Shown: piece by piece, positions 9,891 through 21,300 of the stretch
How the letters are laid out: every line of letters starts with the position of its first letter
Position numbering within the stretch: the stretch's first letter is position 1
DNA from: Symsagittifera roscoffensis
Lineage: Eukaryota; Xenacoelomorpha; Acoela; Convolutidae
DNA: 64,000 nucleotides
Assembly: GCF_963678635.1 (NCBI RefSeq)
Contig: NW_026970820.1
Coordinates: 744,001-808,000, forward strand
Direction: 5' to 3'
The notes under the pieces: generated by a model
What the model saw: the letters and a program-made list of their open reading frames with translations, nothing else
The model's database searches: none
What the model was told of the DNA's origin: nothing
Made by a program: the position numbers and the translations under genes

Positions 9891-12098
9891 CACCCTCAAG
9901 GTCACGTGTGTGATTTTTGTTTTTGGTATTTTCTGAAAACAAAAGAGAGCGTGGTCATGCATCTACATCATGTGCCCAAGCAAATACGTGGACTTCTACG
10001 CATTCCCATTCGCAAGGCGCCCTTCGGGCGCAAATGCCAAGGCTCAATTAATTTTGCCAGGTGAAAATGTTTTAAAGAAAAATTCGGATGAATTTTAACT
10101 TAAACTACCACCAAAAAACGCAAAGTTTTCAAAGTGTGAAACAATCAAGTTTTTGGTAATACCGGGCATGCAGAGAGACTGATTTGGGCAAAAATAAAAT
10201 GGAAAATGAAGGAAATGGAAAGAAAAAAATTGTTCAAAATAAGAACGCATTATCAAAAATTATTTGATCTCCGCTAATGTCATAATTCCGATCAGGCTGA
10301 TTTCAGATTTTAAGCGTAGGGTTTACAGTTACGGCTGCTCTCTCTACAGGTCCCAGAGGGACCGAGTGAGCATCCTACCTCGATCCAGGATAACGGATAG
10401 TTGTTTTAAGTTTTTCACAATTTTTTTTACACTAATGCTTGTTTTCACTTCCTCATGAGAAGCTGTATAGTTTTTTAGAAAAAATGATTTTAATAATCAA
10501 TGCTTCCAAGAACAACTGATGTTAGGCGGTTACAAATGAGGTTGGTGAAAAGTAGTAAGGGATAATGATGAGAAAAATAGCAAGTTTTCAAATGAATTTA
10601 AAAACAGTTTTTTTCTTTTTTTCTTTTGTAAATCGGGAGAAACGAATCAGTTTTTTTAAAGTTTTCCTGGCACCACCCACTGTTATTAAATAATGAAGAT
10701 TCATGTTCTAGCCGTTAATAACAATTTGGCAGAAAAAACATCAATATGATGTAAAATGTTTTAAAAAAGAGAAAAATTTAAAAATTATGTTTTTTTTAGA
10801 AAAAAAAAATTGTAATTTTCAAAATTGAAAAAAAGTGAAAATTAATTGCCTATTACGATTCAGCGTGCCCAATTTAGTGGGTCTAGCATTTTAAATTACC
10901 AAAAAACGTTGAAAATTGTAGATTTTATGAAGTTTTCATTTTGGCTATTTTTCCTTGTCGCCTCCACTTAAGGCACCTTTGAGCCAACTTGAGAAACTGA
11001 AACCTAAACAAGCTACACAGATAGTCTGAATGAGCCATTTTCAGCTTGATAACACGCCAAGAAGAAAAAAAACTGTAGAAAAGAATGAAAATTTTGAACT
11101 TTAACCTTTTTTCTTCTTCAAATGGCGTTACTTAGAATAATTTTTCAGGTGAAAAGTTGAAAAAAAATCAAAAAATTCAAACTTTGAAAAAATTTTAAAA
11201 AAATCTCATCAGTCTGTTTTTTGGAGTCTTCGAGATTTTGGGAGACCTTATCTGGTGGCTAACAACAAGTGGATCACTTATTTTAAAATTTCGAGAAAGG
11301 TCAAAAAAACATGTTTTTTCGATTTTTTTGACAGAATTCCGAAAGCAATATCTTGGCTTAAAACAAAAATGAGGGCCTAAAATTAGTACAAACAGTACTC
11401 CCACATAAAGTACATTAGGTTGGAAACAAAAAATTGACTCTGACTCAAAAATCGTTTTTAAACTTTATTTCTGAACAAAAAATTGTAAAAAAATCAAAAA
11501 CTTAAAAATTTTTTGAAAAAAATGATTGTTTTGAAAAAGTGCCAATTTTTGGCTGAAACTTTTCATTTTAGCTAAGAAAGCCAGAGCAATGCCCTTTAAG
11601 CTCTAATAAATTAATAAACCAAATTGTTTTCAAGTTTTTTCGTCAAAGGTTTTTATTTTGAAAAAGTATTCAAAAATGGGTAAAAAAAAGTCAAAAAAAT
11701 CAATTTTCTCCGATTCAAAAACCTCCACTACCATGATGATTAGTGCGTTAGATAGGACTGCTGAGATCAATTTAGACGTTCTTTCATAAGTATATCAAAA
11801 TTTTTACTTATTTTTGAGAATTAGGCAAAATAAAAACTTTTCCCAAATTGGGCAAAAAGCCCAAATTAGCCCAAACACCTGTTAAAAATTGTTGGGTCAA
11901 AAAATCACAAAAGGAAACCCCTATTCGTTTGACATTTTAGGGCCGCATGCAAAAAATTAGACCAATCTAACCTGACAATTTCGAGAATCAACTTTTTTGT
12001 CAAGATTCTCTAAAGACCAATTTAGGGAGATTACTTGTACCGGTGGGGGCCCTACCCCACCTAAAAAATTTTTGAAATGCTGGAACGCGGCCACCTAG
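9891..12098 (+). repeat. U satellite unit U5 (type A start, L end)
   Basis: Full 2208-bp unit, with GTGTGTGATT after the start box. It is nearly identical to U11 (25731-27939) until about 11900, after which the two carry different terminal alleles. Core hairpin 10349-10363, terminal hairpin 12042-12061. An I unit follows directly after its CTAG. Confidence 0.92.
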
Positions 12099-12112
12099 AG
12101 GCAGAGCAGGCG

Positions 12113-12150
12113 CCCCACCCACCCAACCTGTGTGCTTCACCCACCCACCC
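12113..12150. other. C-rich leader with six C-runs
   Basis: Six runs of three or four C (CCCCACCCACCC, then CCCACCCACCC after a 15-base spacer) occur in an otherwise AT-rich region. The minus strand therefore carries GGGTGGGTGGG-type runs that could form a G-quadruplex. Similar CCCACCCACC leaders stand near the start of I2a (near 43427), I2b (near 45740) and I3 (near 57108), but not in U units. Confidence 0.55.
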
Positions 12151-12187
12151 AATCAGTCAGGATTTGTCCACGACCTATTCTTCTCAA

Positions 12188-12215
12188 CTCGATTCATTCC
12201 GTAGATGGAATCGAG
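12188..12215. other. CTCGATTC...GAATCGAG hairpin
   Basis: An 8-bp stem with a 12-base spacer; an alternative inner pairing ATTCC/GGAAT is possible. A related motif (GATTCATTCCGTAGCTGGAAT) is present in I2b near 45815 and in I3 near 57183, so it is a family feature of I units. Confidence 0.55.
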
Positions 12216-12595
12216 TTATGATGTGCCCCAAGACATAGAGATTTGACGAACACGTGTCCCACTATTTGATAGATCTTTTTTCGAATCAGTTTCTTCTAAT
12301 TGATTTGCAAACTATGGGCCAGAAATCAACATGTGCATTCATCAAAGATGTCAACAAAGCAAAAAAAAGCACCGTGCATGTTCCATATTTGTGTCCCAGT
12401 TTTGACAATGGGAAGAAGCAGCAAAACTTCAAACACCTTAATACTAAAATTTAGATATAATTTCTCATGAATGAAACAAATACACTCTCCTCAGGTTTAG
12501 TTTCAAGAGGAAATTGTAAATGATGAAAAGTATCAATACAACATGCGGCTGCTTTTTTTTTCTCTGCTCTTTGCTCAAGGTCCCGGATGCCCCTA

Positions 12596-12618
12596 CCTGG
12601 GACCACAAGGGTCCCAGG
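12596..12618. other. Core-type hairpin of unit I1
   Basis: CCTGGGACC (12596-12604), loop ACAAG, GGTCCCAGG (12610-12618): a 9-bp perfect stem followed by GAGCATCCTA, the same downstream word as in U units. A further GGTCCC at 12579-12584 can compete for the left arm. Confidence 0.75.
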
Positions 12619-13054
12619 GAGCATCCTACAGTGATTTTAGCATAAAACATACAATTATGAATAGCAAAGCTCTAAGCAGTTTTGAAATTTTTTTCCCCAT
12701 TTTTCTTCTCTCCACAAAGGGTATACAATCCCATTTTTGTTACAAAGAGCCTGTTAAACTAGCAATCCAAAACTTACAGTTAAATTATAAACTCATTACT
12801 TTTCCGAATTTGTAACAAAATTGTACATTTTGAACCGCAGTTAAACCTTGTAACTCGGTGCAGTAACAAAGTCAAGTGCACACTAGCTACATTTTCAACA
12901 CAGTAAATTATTTTAAAAAGGACAACTGCATCTGGTTTTTCATAAAAAAACAACACTAGTCAACGCAGTAAATTCTTTAAAGAAAGGACCTCTGAATCTG
13001 GTTTTTCGTTTGATTTTTAATTTGTATTACATAAGTTATTAATTGAAATCGAAC

Positions 13055-14590
13055 AAAAACAACTAAAAAAATTTTACCATTTTTGATCAGTTTCGACAAA
13101 AAAATTACAAAACCTCACTTATTTGACTGTGGCAGGCTCAAACTATCTATCAAAAAGCACTTTTGCTTAAGTTTTTTTTAAGTTAAAAATGAAAAAAGGA
13201 TCAAAAAGGAAAAACAAAATCGATTCTCTCATACTATCAAAACAATAGGTGACAGACACTTTTGCCCATAGACACACACCGTAGGAACCTGTTTACAAAA
13301 GGTCTTCATAGGCAAAGCCGAAAAACTACCCGTTTCGAGAAAAGAGCAAAAAAAAAATTTGGCATCCTACGAAATTGCTAAAATCAAGAAAAAAGAAAAA
13401 TGGCCTTAAAAAAGAAAACATTAGAAAATAGTAACGAACTGGCATCACTCTGTGAATTCAGAATGTCATGCAAAAATACATAAAAAGATTTCGGGAAGAT
13501 TTTTGAACGGTCTCTCCGGAATTTTGATAGTACTTTTTATACTACTATAGTATTGAATAAAGTCAAAACAAAAAGTCTTAAAAACTAACACTTCTTAACA
13601 ATTTCGACAAATAAATGATCAAACCCTCTAAGTTGACTATGAGAAGCCCGAATATTTCATCAAAAATTATTTTTGAATACTTTTGGAATTTTTTCATTTT
13701 CGACCAAAAAAAGATAAAGTTGAAAATCCAAAAAACTTATTTTTTCAAAAAATCATAAAAAATTGGCCCCAATCTATTTTATCCTCAGAAACACACTCTG
13801 GGAACGGATTTAGAAAGACTATGATGACCAAAGCCGACATATTACTTATTTTGAGAAAAGGGCAAAAAACCATTTTTGGCTCCCTACCAAAGCTGGAGAA
13901 ATCGGACAAAATGGTATTGAAAAAGAAACCATCGAAAATTGGCAAATACAAACTGCCAGTCTTCTATCCATTTGAGCCTCATGCAAAAACTCAGAAAAAG
14001 TCCAGCGGAAATATTTGAGAACATACCAGTTTCTCCTGAATTTTGAAATTATTTTTTGTACTACTGTAGTATTAAATATAGTGAAATCTAAAAGTCGTAA
14101 AAACTATAATTTTTGTTCAATTTTGACAATTTAATAATCAAAACCCACTATATTGACTACGGCAACCTCAAATATATCATCAGAATGCTTTTTTTCTCAC
14201 TTTTGAAAAAAAAAAATTTTTTGAGGAAAAATGTTGAGTCAGAAACGGGAAAAATCAATTTTTTTCGAAAAGTTAAAAAAAGTTGTTCCATTCGGATTAA
14301 TTCATTAGGCTAAACTTTATGAACCTGTTCAGAACTGTTTTCATGTCCAAAGCCGTAAAACTTACCCATTTTGAGAAAAGTCCAAAAAACACCTTTTTAG
14401 TTAACGCAAAAAAGTGGAAAAAGTGGGAAAAATGGTCTTCAAAATTAAACCATCGAAAAGTGGCATTAACAAACTGCCATTATTTCGTCAATTCAGACCC
14501 GCATGCAAAAAATTAGGAAGTTCTGACGAAACGTTTTGGAGAACGTGAAAGTTTTCAGCAAAATGGTATATGTATATTTTTTATAGTACT
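13055..14590 (+). repeat. ~520-bp sub-repeats inside I1
   Basis: Three diverged direct copies start near 13055, 13575 and 14095. Each has a GTAAAAAC-type start, a TTGACTATGGCAAGC-like segment, an A-rich TTTTGAGAAAAG segment and, toward its end, a CATGCAAAAA box (13467, 13980, 14512). The last copy runs into the terminal hairpin. Confidence 0.7.
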
Positions 14591-14597
14591 TCTGCAC

Positions 14598-14619
14598 GGG
14601 AGGGGCCCCTACCCCTCCC
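14598..14619. other. Terminal hairpin of unit I1
   Basis: GGGAGGGG and CCCCTCCC form a perfect 8-bp stem around loop CCCCTA, about 30 bp before CTAG (14649-14652). Compared with the U hairpin, both sides of the stem have changed so that pairing is kept. Confidence 0.8.
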
Positions 14620-14652
14620 TAATTGCTTTTTTTGCTACACGCGACCATCTAG

Positions 14653-16868
14653 CACCCTCAAGGTCACGTGACCTATTTTTGTTTTGGGAATTTTCTGAAA
14701 CCAAAAGAGAGCCTGGTCATGCATCGACATCACATCATGTGCTCAAGCAAATACGTGGACTTCTACGCATTCCCATTCGCAGTGCGCCCTTCGGGCGCAA
14801 ATGCCAATGCTCAATTAATTTCGGCTGGTGAAAATTTTTTAAAGAAAAATTCTGATAAATTTTAACTTAAACTACCATCAAAAAACGCAAAGATTTCAAA
14901 GTGTGAAACAATCAAGTTTTTGCTATTACCGGGCATGTAGTGAGACTGAATCCGGCAAAATAAATTGAAAAATGAAGGAAATGGAAAGAAAAAAATTGTT
15001 CAAAATAAGAACGCAACATCAAAAACTTATTTGATCTCCGCTAAGGTCATAATTCCGATCAGGCTGATTTCAGATTTTAAGCGTACAATTTACGGTTACG
15101 GCTGCTCCCTCTACAGGTCCCAGAGGGACCGAGTGAGCATCCTACCTCGATCCAGGTTAACGGATAGTTGTACTTAATTTTTCACAAATTTTTTTTTCAC
15201 TAATGCTTGTTTTCATTTCCTCATGAGAAGCTGAATTAATTTTAAAAAAATTGATTTTATTAATCAATGCTTCCAAGAACAACTGATGTTAGGCGGTTGC
15301 AAATGCGGTTGCTGAAAACTAGTAAGGGATAATGATGAGAAAAATTGTAAGTTTTCAAATGAATTTAAAAACAGTTTTTTTCTTTTTTCTTTTGTAAATC
15401 GGGAGAAATGAATCATTTTTTTTAAAGTTTTCCTCGCACCAACCACTGTTCTTAAGTAATGAAGATTCCTGTTCTAGCCGTTTATAACACTTTGGCAGAA
15501 AAAACATCAATATGATGTAAAATGTTTTAAAAAAGAGAAAAATTTAAAAATTATGTTTTTTTTTTTTAAAATCAAAAATTTGTAATTTTCAAAATTGAAA
15601 AAAAGTGAAAATTAATTGCATATTACAATTCAGCGTACCCATTTTAGTGGGTATAGCATTTTGAATCACCAAAAAATGTTAAAAATTGTAGATTTTATGA
15701 AGTTTTCATTTTGGCTATTTTTCCTTGTCGCCTCCACTTAAGGCACTTTTCAGCCAACTTGAGAAACTGGAACCTAAACAAGCTATACAGATAGTCTGAA
15801 TGAGCCATTTTCAGCGTGATAACAAGCTTGGAAGAAAAAAAACTGCAGAAAAGAAAGGAAATTTTGAACTTTAACCTTTTTTCTTCTTCAAATGGCGATA
15901 CTTAGAATAATTTTTCAGCTGAAAAGTTCAAAAAAAATCAAAAAATTCAAATTTTGAAAAAATTTTAAAAAAATCTCATCAGTCTGTTTATTGGAGTCTT
16001 CGAGGTTTTGGGAGACCTTATCTGGCGGCTAACAACAAGTGGATCACTTATTTTAAATTTTTGAGAACGGTCAAAAAAACCTGTTTTTACGATTTTTTAG
16101 ACAGAATTCCGAAAGCAATATCTTGGCTAAAAACAAAAATGAGGGCCTAAAAATAGTACAAACAGTACTCCCACATAAAGTACATTAGGTTGGAAAGAAG
16201 AAATTGACTCTGATTCAAAAATCGTTTTATAACTTTATTTCTGAACAAAAAATTGTATAAAAATCAAAAACTGAAAAATTTTTTGAAAAAAATGATTGTT
16301 TTGAAAAAGTGCCAATTTTTAGCTGAAACTTTTCATTTTAGCTAAAAAAGCCAGAGCAAGGCCCTTTAAGCTCAATTAAATTAATATAGCAAATTGTTTT
16401 CAAGTTTTTTCGTTAAGAGCTTTCATTTTGAAAGAGTATTCAAAAATGGGTAAAAAAAAGTCAAAAAAATCAATTTTCTCAGATTCAAAAACCTCCACCA
16501 CCATGATGATTAGTTCGCTAGATAGGACTGCTGAAACCAATTTAGACGTATTTTCATAAGTATATCAAAATTTTTATTTATTTTTGAGAATTAAGCAAAA
16601 TAAAAACTTTTCCCAAATTGGGCAAAAAGCCCAAATTAGCCCAAACACCTGTTAAAAATTGTTGGGTCGAAAAATCACAAAAGGAAACCCCTATTCGTTT
16701 GACATTTTAGGGCCGCATGCAAAAAATTAGACCAATCTAACCTGACAATTTCGAGAATCAACTTTTTTGTCAAAATTCTCTAAAGACCAATTTAGGGAGA
16801 TTACTTGTACCGGTGGGGGCCCTACCCCACCTAAAAAATTTTTGAAATGCTGGAACGCGGCCACCTAG
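14653..16868 (+). repeat. U satellite unit U6 (type A start, L end)
   Basis: Full 2216-bp unit directly after I1. It shows no difference by eye from U10 (23515-25730, also 2216 bp), including the rare CATCACATCATG near 14731 and ACCGGGCATGTAGTG near 14930. Their neighbours differ on both sides. Core hairpin 15116-15130, terminal hairpin 16812-16831. Confidence 0.92.
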
Positions 16869-19080
16869 CACCCTCAAGGTCACGTGTTGGATTTTTGTTT
16901 TTGGTATTTTCTGAAAACAAAAGAGAGCGTGACCATGCATCGACATCATGTGCTCAAGCAAATACGTGGACTTCTACGCATTCCCATTTGCAATGCGCCC
17001 TTCGGGCGCAAATGCCAATGCTCAATTAATTTTGCCAGGTGAAATTTTTTAAAGAAAAATTCTGATAAATTTTAATTTAAACTACCACCAAAAAACGCAA
17101 AGATTTCAAAGTGTGAAACAATCCAGTTTTGGCTAATACCGGGCATGCAGTGAGACTGATTTTGGCGAAAATAAAATGGAAAATGAAGGAAATGGAAAGA
17201 AAAAAATTGTTCAAAATAAGAACGCAACATCAAAAACTTATTTGATATCCGCTAATGTCATAATTCCGATCAGGCTGATTTCAGATTTTAAGCGTAGATT
17301 TTACGGTTACGGCTGCTCTCTCTACAGGTCCCAGAGGGACCGAGTGAGCATCCTACCTCGATCCAGGATAACGGATAGTTGTTTTTAATTTTTCACAAGT
17401 TTTTTTTTCACTAATGCTTGTTTTCAATTCCTCATGAGAAGCTGTATAAATTTTTAAAAATTGATTTTTTTAATCAATGCTTCCAAGAACAACTGATGTT
17501 GAGCGGTTACAAATGCGGTTGGTGAAAACTAGTTAGGGATAATGATGAGAAAAATTGTAAGTTTTCAAATGAATTTAAAAACAGTTTTTTTCTTTTTTTC
17601 TTTTGTAAATCGGAAGAAATGAATCAGTTTTTTTTAAGTTTTACTCGCACCACCCACTGTTCCTAAGAAATGAAGATTTCTGTTCTAGCCGTTTATAACA
17701 CTTTGGCAGAAAAAACATCAATATGATGTAAAATGTTTTAAAAAAGAGAAAAAGTTAAAAATTATGTTTTTTTTTAAAAATCAAAAAATTGTAATTTTCA
17801 AAATTGAAAAAAAGTAAAAATTAAATGCATATTACAATTCACCGTACCCAACTTAGTGGGTATAGCATTTTAAATTACCAAAAAATGTTGAAAATTGTAG
17901 ATTTTATGAAGTTTTCATTTTGGCTATTTTTCCTTGTCGCCTCCACTTAAGGCACCTTTGAGCCAACTTGAGAAACTGGAACCTAAACAAGCTATACAGA
18001 TAGTCTGAATGAGCCCTTTTCAGCGTGATAACACGCCTGGAAGAAAACAAAACTCCAGAAAAGAAAGAAAATTTTGAACTTTAACCTTTTTTCTTCTTCA
18101 AATGGCGATACTTAGAATAATTTTTCAGCTGAAAAGTTCAAAAAAAATCAAAAAAATTCAAATTTTGAAAAAAATTTAAAAAAATCTCATCAGTCTGTTT
18201 ATTGGAGTCTTCGAGGTTTTGGGAGATCTTATCTGGCGGCTAACAACAAAAGGATCACTTATTATAAAAATTTGAGAAAGGTCAAAAAAACATGTTTTTT
18301 CGATTTTTTTGACAGAATTCCGAAAGCAATATCTTGGCTAAAAACAAAAATGAGGGCCTAAAATTAGTACAAACAGTACTCCCACATAAAGTACATTAGG
18401 TTGGAAACAAGAAATTGACTCTGATTCAAAAATCGTTTTTTAACTTTATTTCTGAACAAAAAATTGTAAAAAAATCAAAAACTGAAAAATTTTTTGAAAA
18501 AAATGATTGTTTTGAAAAAGTGCCAATTTTCAGCTGAAACTTTTCATTTTAGCTAAAAAAGACAGAGCAAGGCCCTTTAAGCTCAAATAAATTAATTAAG
18601 CAAATTATTTTCAAGTTTTTTCGTTAAAGGCTTTTATTTTGAAAAAGTATTCAAAAATGGGTTAAAAAAAGTCAAAAAAATCAATTTTCTCAGATTCAAA
18701 AACATCCACTACCATGATGATTAGTGCGTTAGATAGGACTGCTGAGATCAATTTAGACGTTCTTTCATAAATATATCGAAATTTTTACTTATTTTTGAGA
18801 ATTAAGCAAAAGAAAAACTTTTCCCAAATCGGGCAAAAAGCCCAAATTAGCCCAAACACCTGTTAAAAATTGTTGGGTCAAAAAATCACAAAAGGAAACC
18901 CCTATTCGTTTGACATTTTAGGGCCGCATGCAAAAAATTAGACCATTCTAACCTGACAATTTCGAGAATCGACTTTTTTGCAAAATTTCTCTATAGTCCA
19001 TTTGAGGGATATTACTTGTACCGGTGGGGGCCCCTACCCCACCTCAAAAAATTTTGTAATGCTGGAACGCGGCCACCTAG
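16869..19080 (+). repeat. U satellite unit U7 (type A start, M end)
   Basis: Full 2212-bp unit with GTGTTGGATT after the start box, shared with U13, U14 and U20. Core hairpin 17327-17341 with the TCTCTCT outer arm, terminal hairpin 19023-19043. The first half resembles the first half of U15. Confidence 0.92.
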
Positions 19081-21300
19081 CACAATCAGGTACTAGTGGC
19101 TTGATTTTGGTTTTTAATATTGTCTGGAACCAAAAGAGAGTGTCGTCAAGCATCGACATCATGTGGTCAAGCAAATACGTGGACTTCTACGCATTCCCAT
19201 TAGCAATGCGCCCTTCGGGCGCAAATGCCAATGCTCAATTAATTTTGCCTGGTGAAAAAAAAAAAAATAATTAAAAAGTTCTCCTAAACTTTATTTTCAA
19301 CTACCACCAAAAAACGCAAAGATTTCAAGGTGTAAAACTATCAAATTTTGGCCAATACCGGGCTTGCAATGAGACTGATGTTGGCAAAAGTAAAATACAA
19401 AATGAAGAAAATGGAAAGAAAAAAATTGTTGAAAATAAGAACGCAACATCAAAAACTTATTTGATCTCCGCTCAAATCATAATTCAGATCAGGCTGATTT
19501 CAGATTTTAAGCGTAGAATTTACGGTTACGGCTGCTCCCTCTACAGGTCCCAGAGGGACCGAGTGAGCATCCTACCTCGATCCAGGTTAACGGATAGTTG
19601 TTCTTAATTTTTCACAAAATTTTTTTACACTAATGCTTGTTTTCAATTCCTCATGAGAAGCTGTATTAATTTTTAAAAAATTGATTTTATTAATCAATGC
19701 TTCCAAGAACAACTGATGTTAGGCGGTTACAAATGCGGTTGTTGAAAACTAGTAAGGGATAATGATGAGAAAAATTGTAAGTTTTCAAATGAATTGAAAA
19801 ACGGTTTTTTTCCTTTTTTTCTTTTGTAAATCGGTAGAAATGAATCATTTTTTTTCAAGTTTTCCTCGCACCACCCACTGTTCTTAAGTAATGAAGATTC
19901 CTTCTCTAGCCGTTTATAACACTTTGGCTGAAAAAACATCAATTTGATGTAAAATGTTTTAAAAAAGAGAAAAAATTAAAAATTATGTTTTTTTTTAAAA
20001 ATCAAAAAATTTGTAATTTTCAAAATTGAAAAAAAGTGAAAATTAATTGCATATTACGATTCAGCGTACCCAACTTAGTGGGTCTAGCTTTTTAAATTAC
20101 CAAAAAATGTTGAAAATTGTAGATTTTATGAAGTTTTCATTTTGGCTATTTTTCCTTTTCGCCTCCACTTAAGGCACCTTTGAGCCAACTTGAGAAACTG
20201 GAACCTAAACAAGCTATACAGATAGTCTGAATGAGCCATTTTCAGTGTGATAACACCCCTGGAAGAAAAAAACTGCAGAAAAGAAAGGGAATTTTGAACT
20301 TTAACCTTTTTTCTTCTTCAAATGGCGATACTTAGAATAATATTTCAGCTGAAAAGTTCAAAAAAAATCAAAAAATTCAAATTTTGAAATTTTTTTAAAA
20401 AAATCTCATCAGTCTGTTTATTGGAGTCTTCGAGGTTTTAGGAGACCTTATCTGGCGGCTAACAACAAGTGGATCACTTATTTTAAAATTTCGAGAAAGG
20501 TCAAAAAAACATGTTTTTTCGATTTTTTTGACAGAATTCCGAAAGCAATATCTTGGCTTAAAACAAAAATGAGGGCCTAAAATTAGTACAAACAATACTC
20601 CCACATAAAGTACATCAGGTTGGAAACAAAAAATTGACTCTGACTCAAAAATCGTTTTTAAACTTTATTTCTGAACAAAAAATTGTAAAAAAAATCAAAA
20701 ATTTAAAATTTTTTTGAAAAAAATGATTGTTTTGAAAAAGTGCCAATTTTTAGCTGAAACTTTTTATTTTAGCTAAGAAAGCCAGAGCAATGCCCTTTAA
20801 GCTCAATTAAATTAATATAGCAAATTGTTTTCAAGTTTTTTCGTTAAAAGCTTTTCTTTTGAAAGAGTAGTCAAAAATGGGTAAAAAAAAGTCAAAAAAA
20901 TCAATTTTCTCAGATTCAAAAACCTTCACCACCATGATGATTAGTGCGTTAGATAGGACTGCTGAGATCAATTTAGACGTATTTTCATAAGTATATCAAA
21001 ATTTTTATTTATTTTTGAGAATTAAGCAAAATAAAAACTTTTCCCAAATTGGGCAAAATGCCCAAATTAGCCCAAACACCTGTTAAAAATTGTTGGGTCA
21101 AAAAGTCACAAAAGGAAACCCCTATTCGTTTGCCATTTTAGGGCCGCATGCAAAAAATTAGACCAATCTAACCTGACAATTTCGAGAATCGACTTTTTTG
21201 CAAAATTTCTCTATAGTCCATTTGAGGGATATTACTTGTACCGGTGGGGGCCCCTACCCCACCTCAAAAAATTTTGTAATGCTGGAACGCGGCCACCTAG
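19081..21300 (+). repeat. U satellite unit U8 (type B start, M end)
   Basis: Full 2220-bp unit. The start GGTACTAGTGGCTTGATTTTGG and the following ~1 kb match U17 closely. Core hairpin 19546-19560, terminal hairpin 21243-21263. One CCCAA-cluster change (GGGCAAAATGCCC near 21053) weakens the TTGGGC hairpin. Confidence 0.92.

Larger units (their letters stand above)
12099..14652 (+). repeat. Diverged unit I1
   Basis: A 2554-bp segment that lies exactly between the CTAG of U5 and the start box of U6 and itself ends in CTAG. It has a C-rich leader (12113-12150), a CTCGATTC/GAATCGAG hairpin (12188-12215), the core-type hairpin (12596-12618) followed by GAGCATCCTA, about three ~520-bp sub-repeats and a terminal hairpin (14598-14619). 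The sequence is alignable to U only around these landmarks. ORFs up to 111 codons are A/T-run based and not recognisable; I see no transposase. Confidence 0.85.

Noticed and set aside
12099..14652. I1 as a DNA transposon or LTR element
   Set aside because: No terminal inverted repeats, LTRs, target-site duplication, transposase, integrase or reverse transcriptase signal; unit ends coincide with the array phase.
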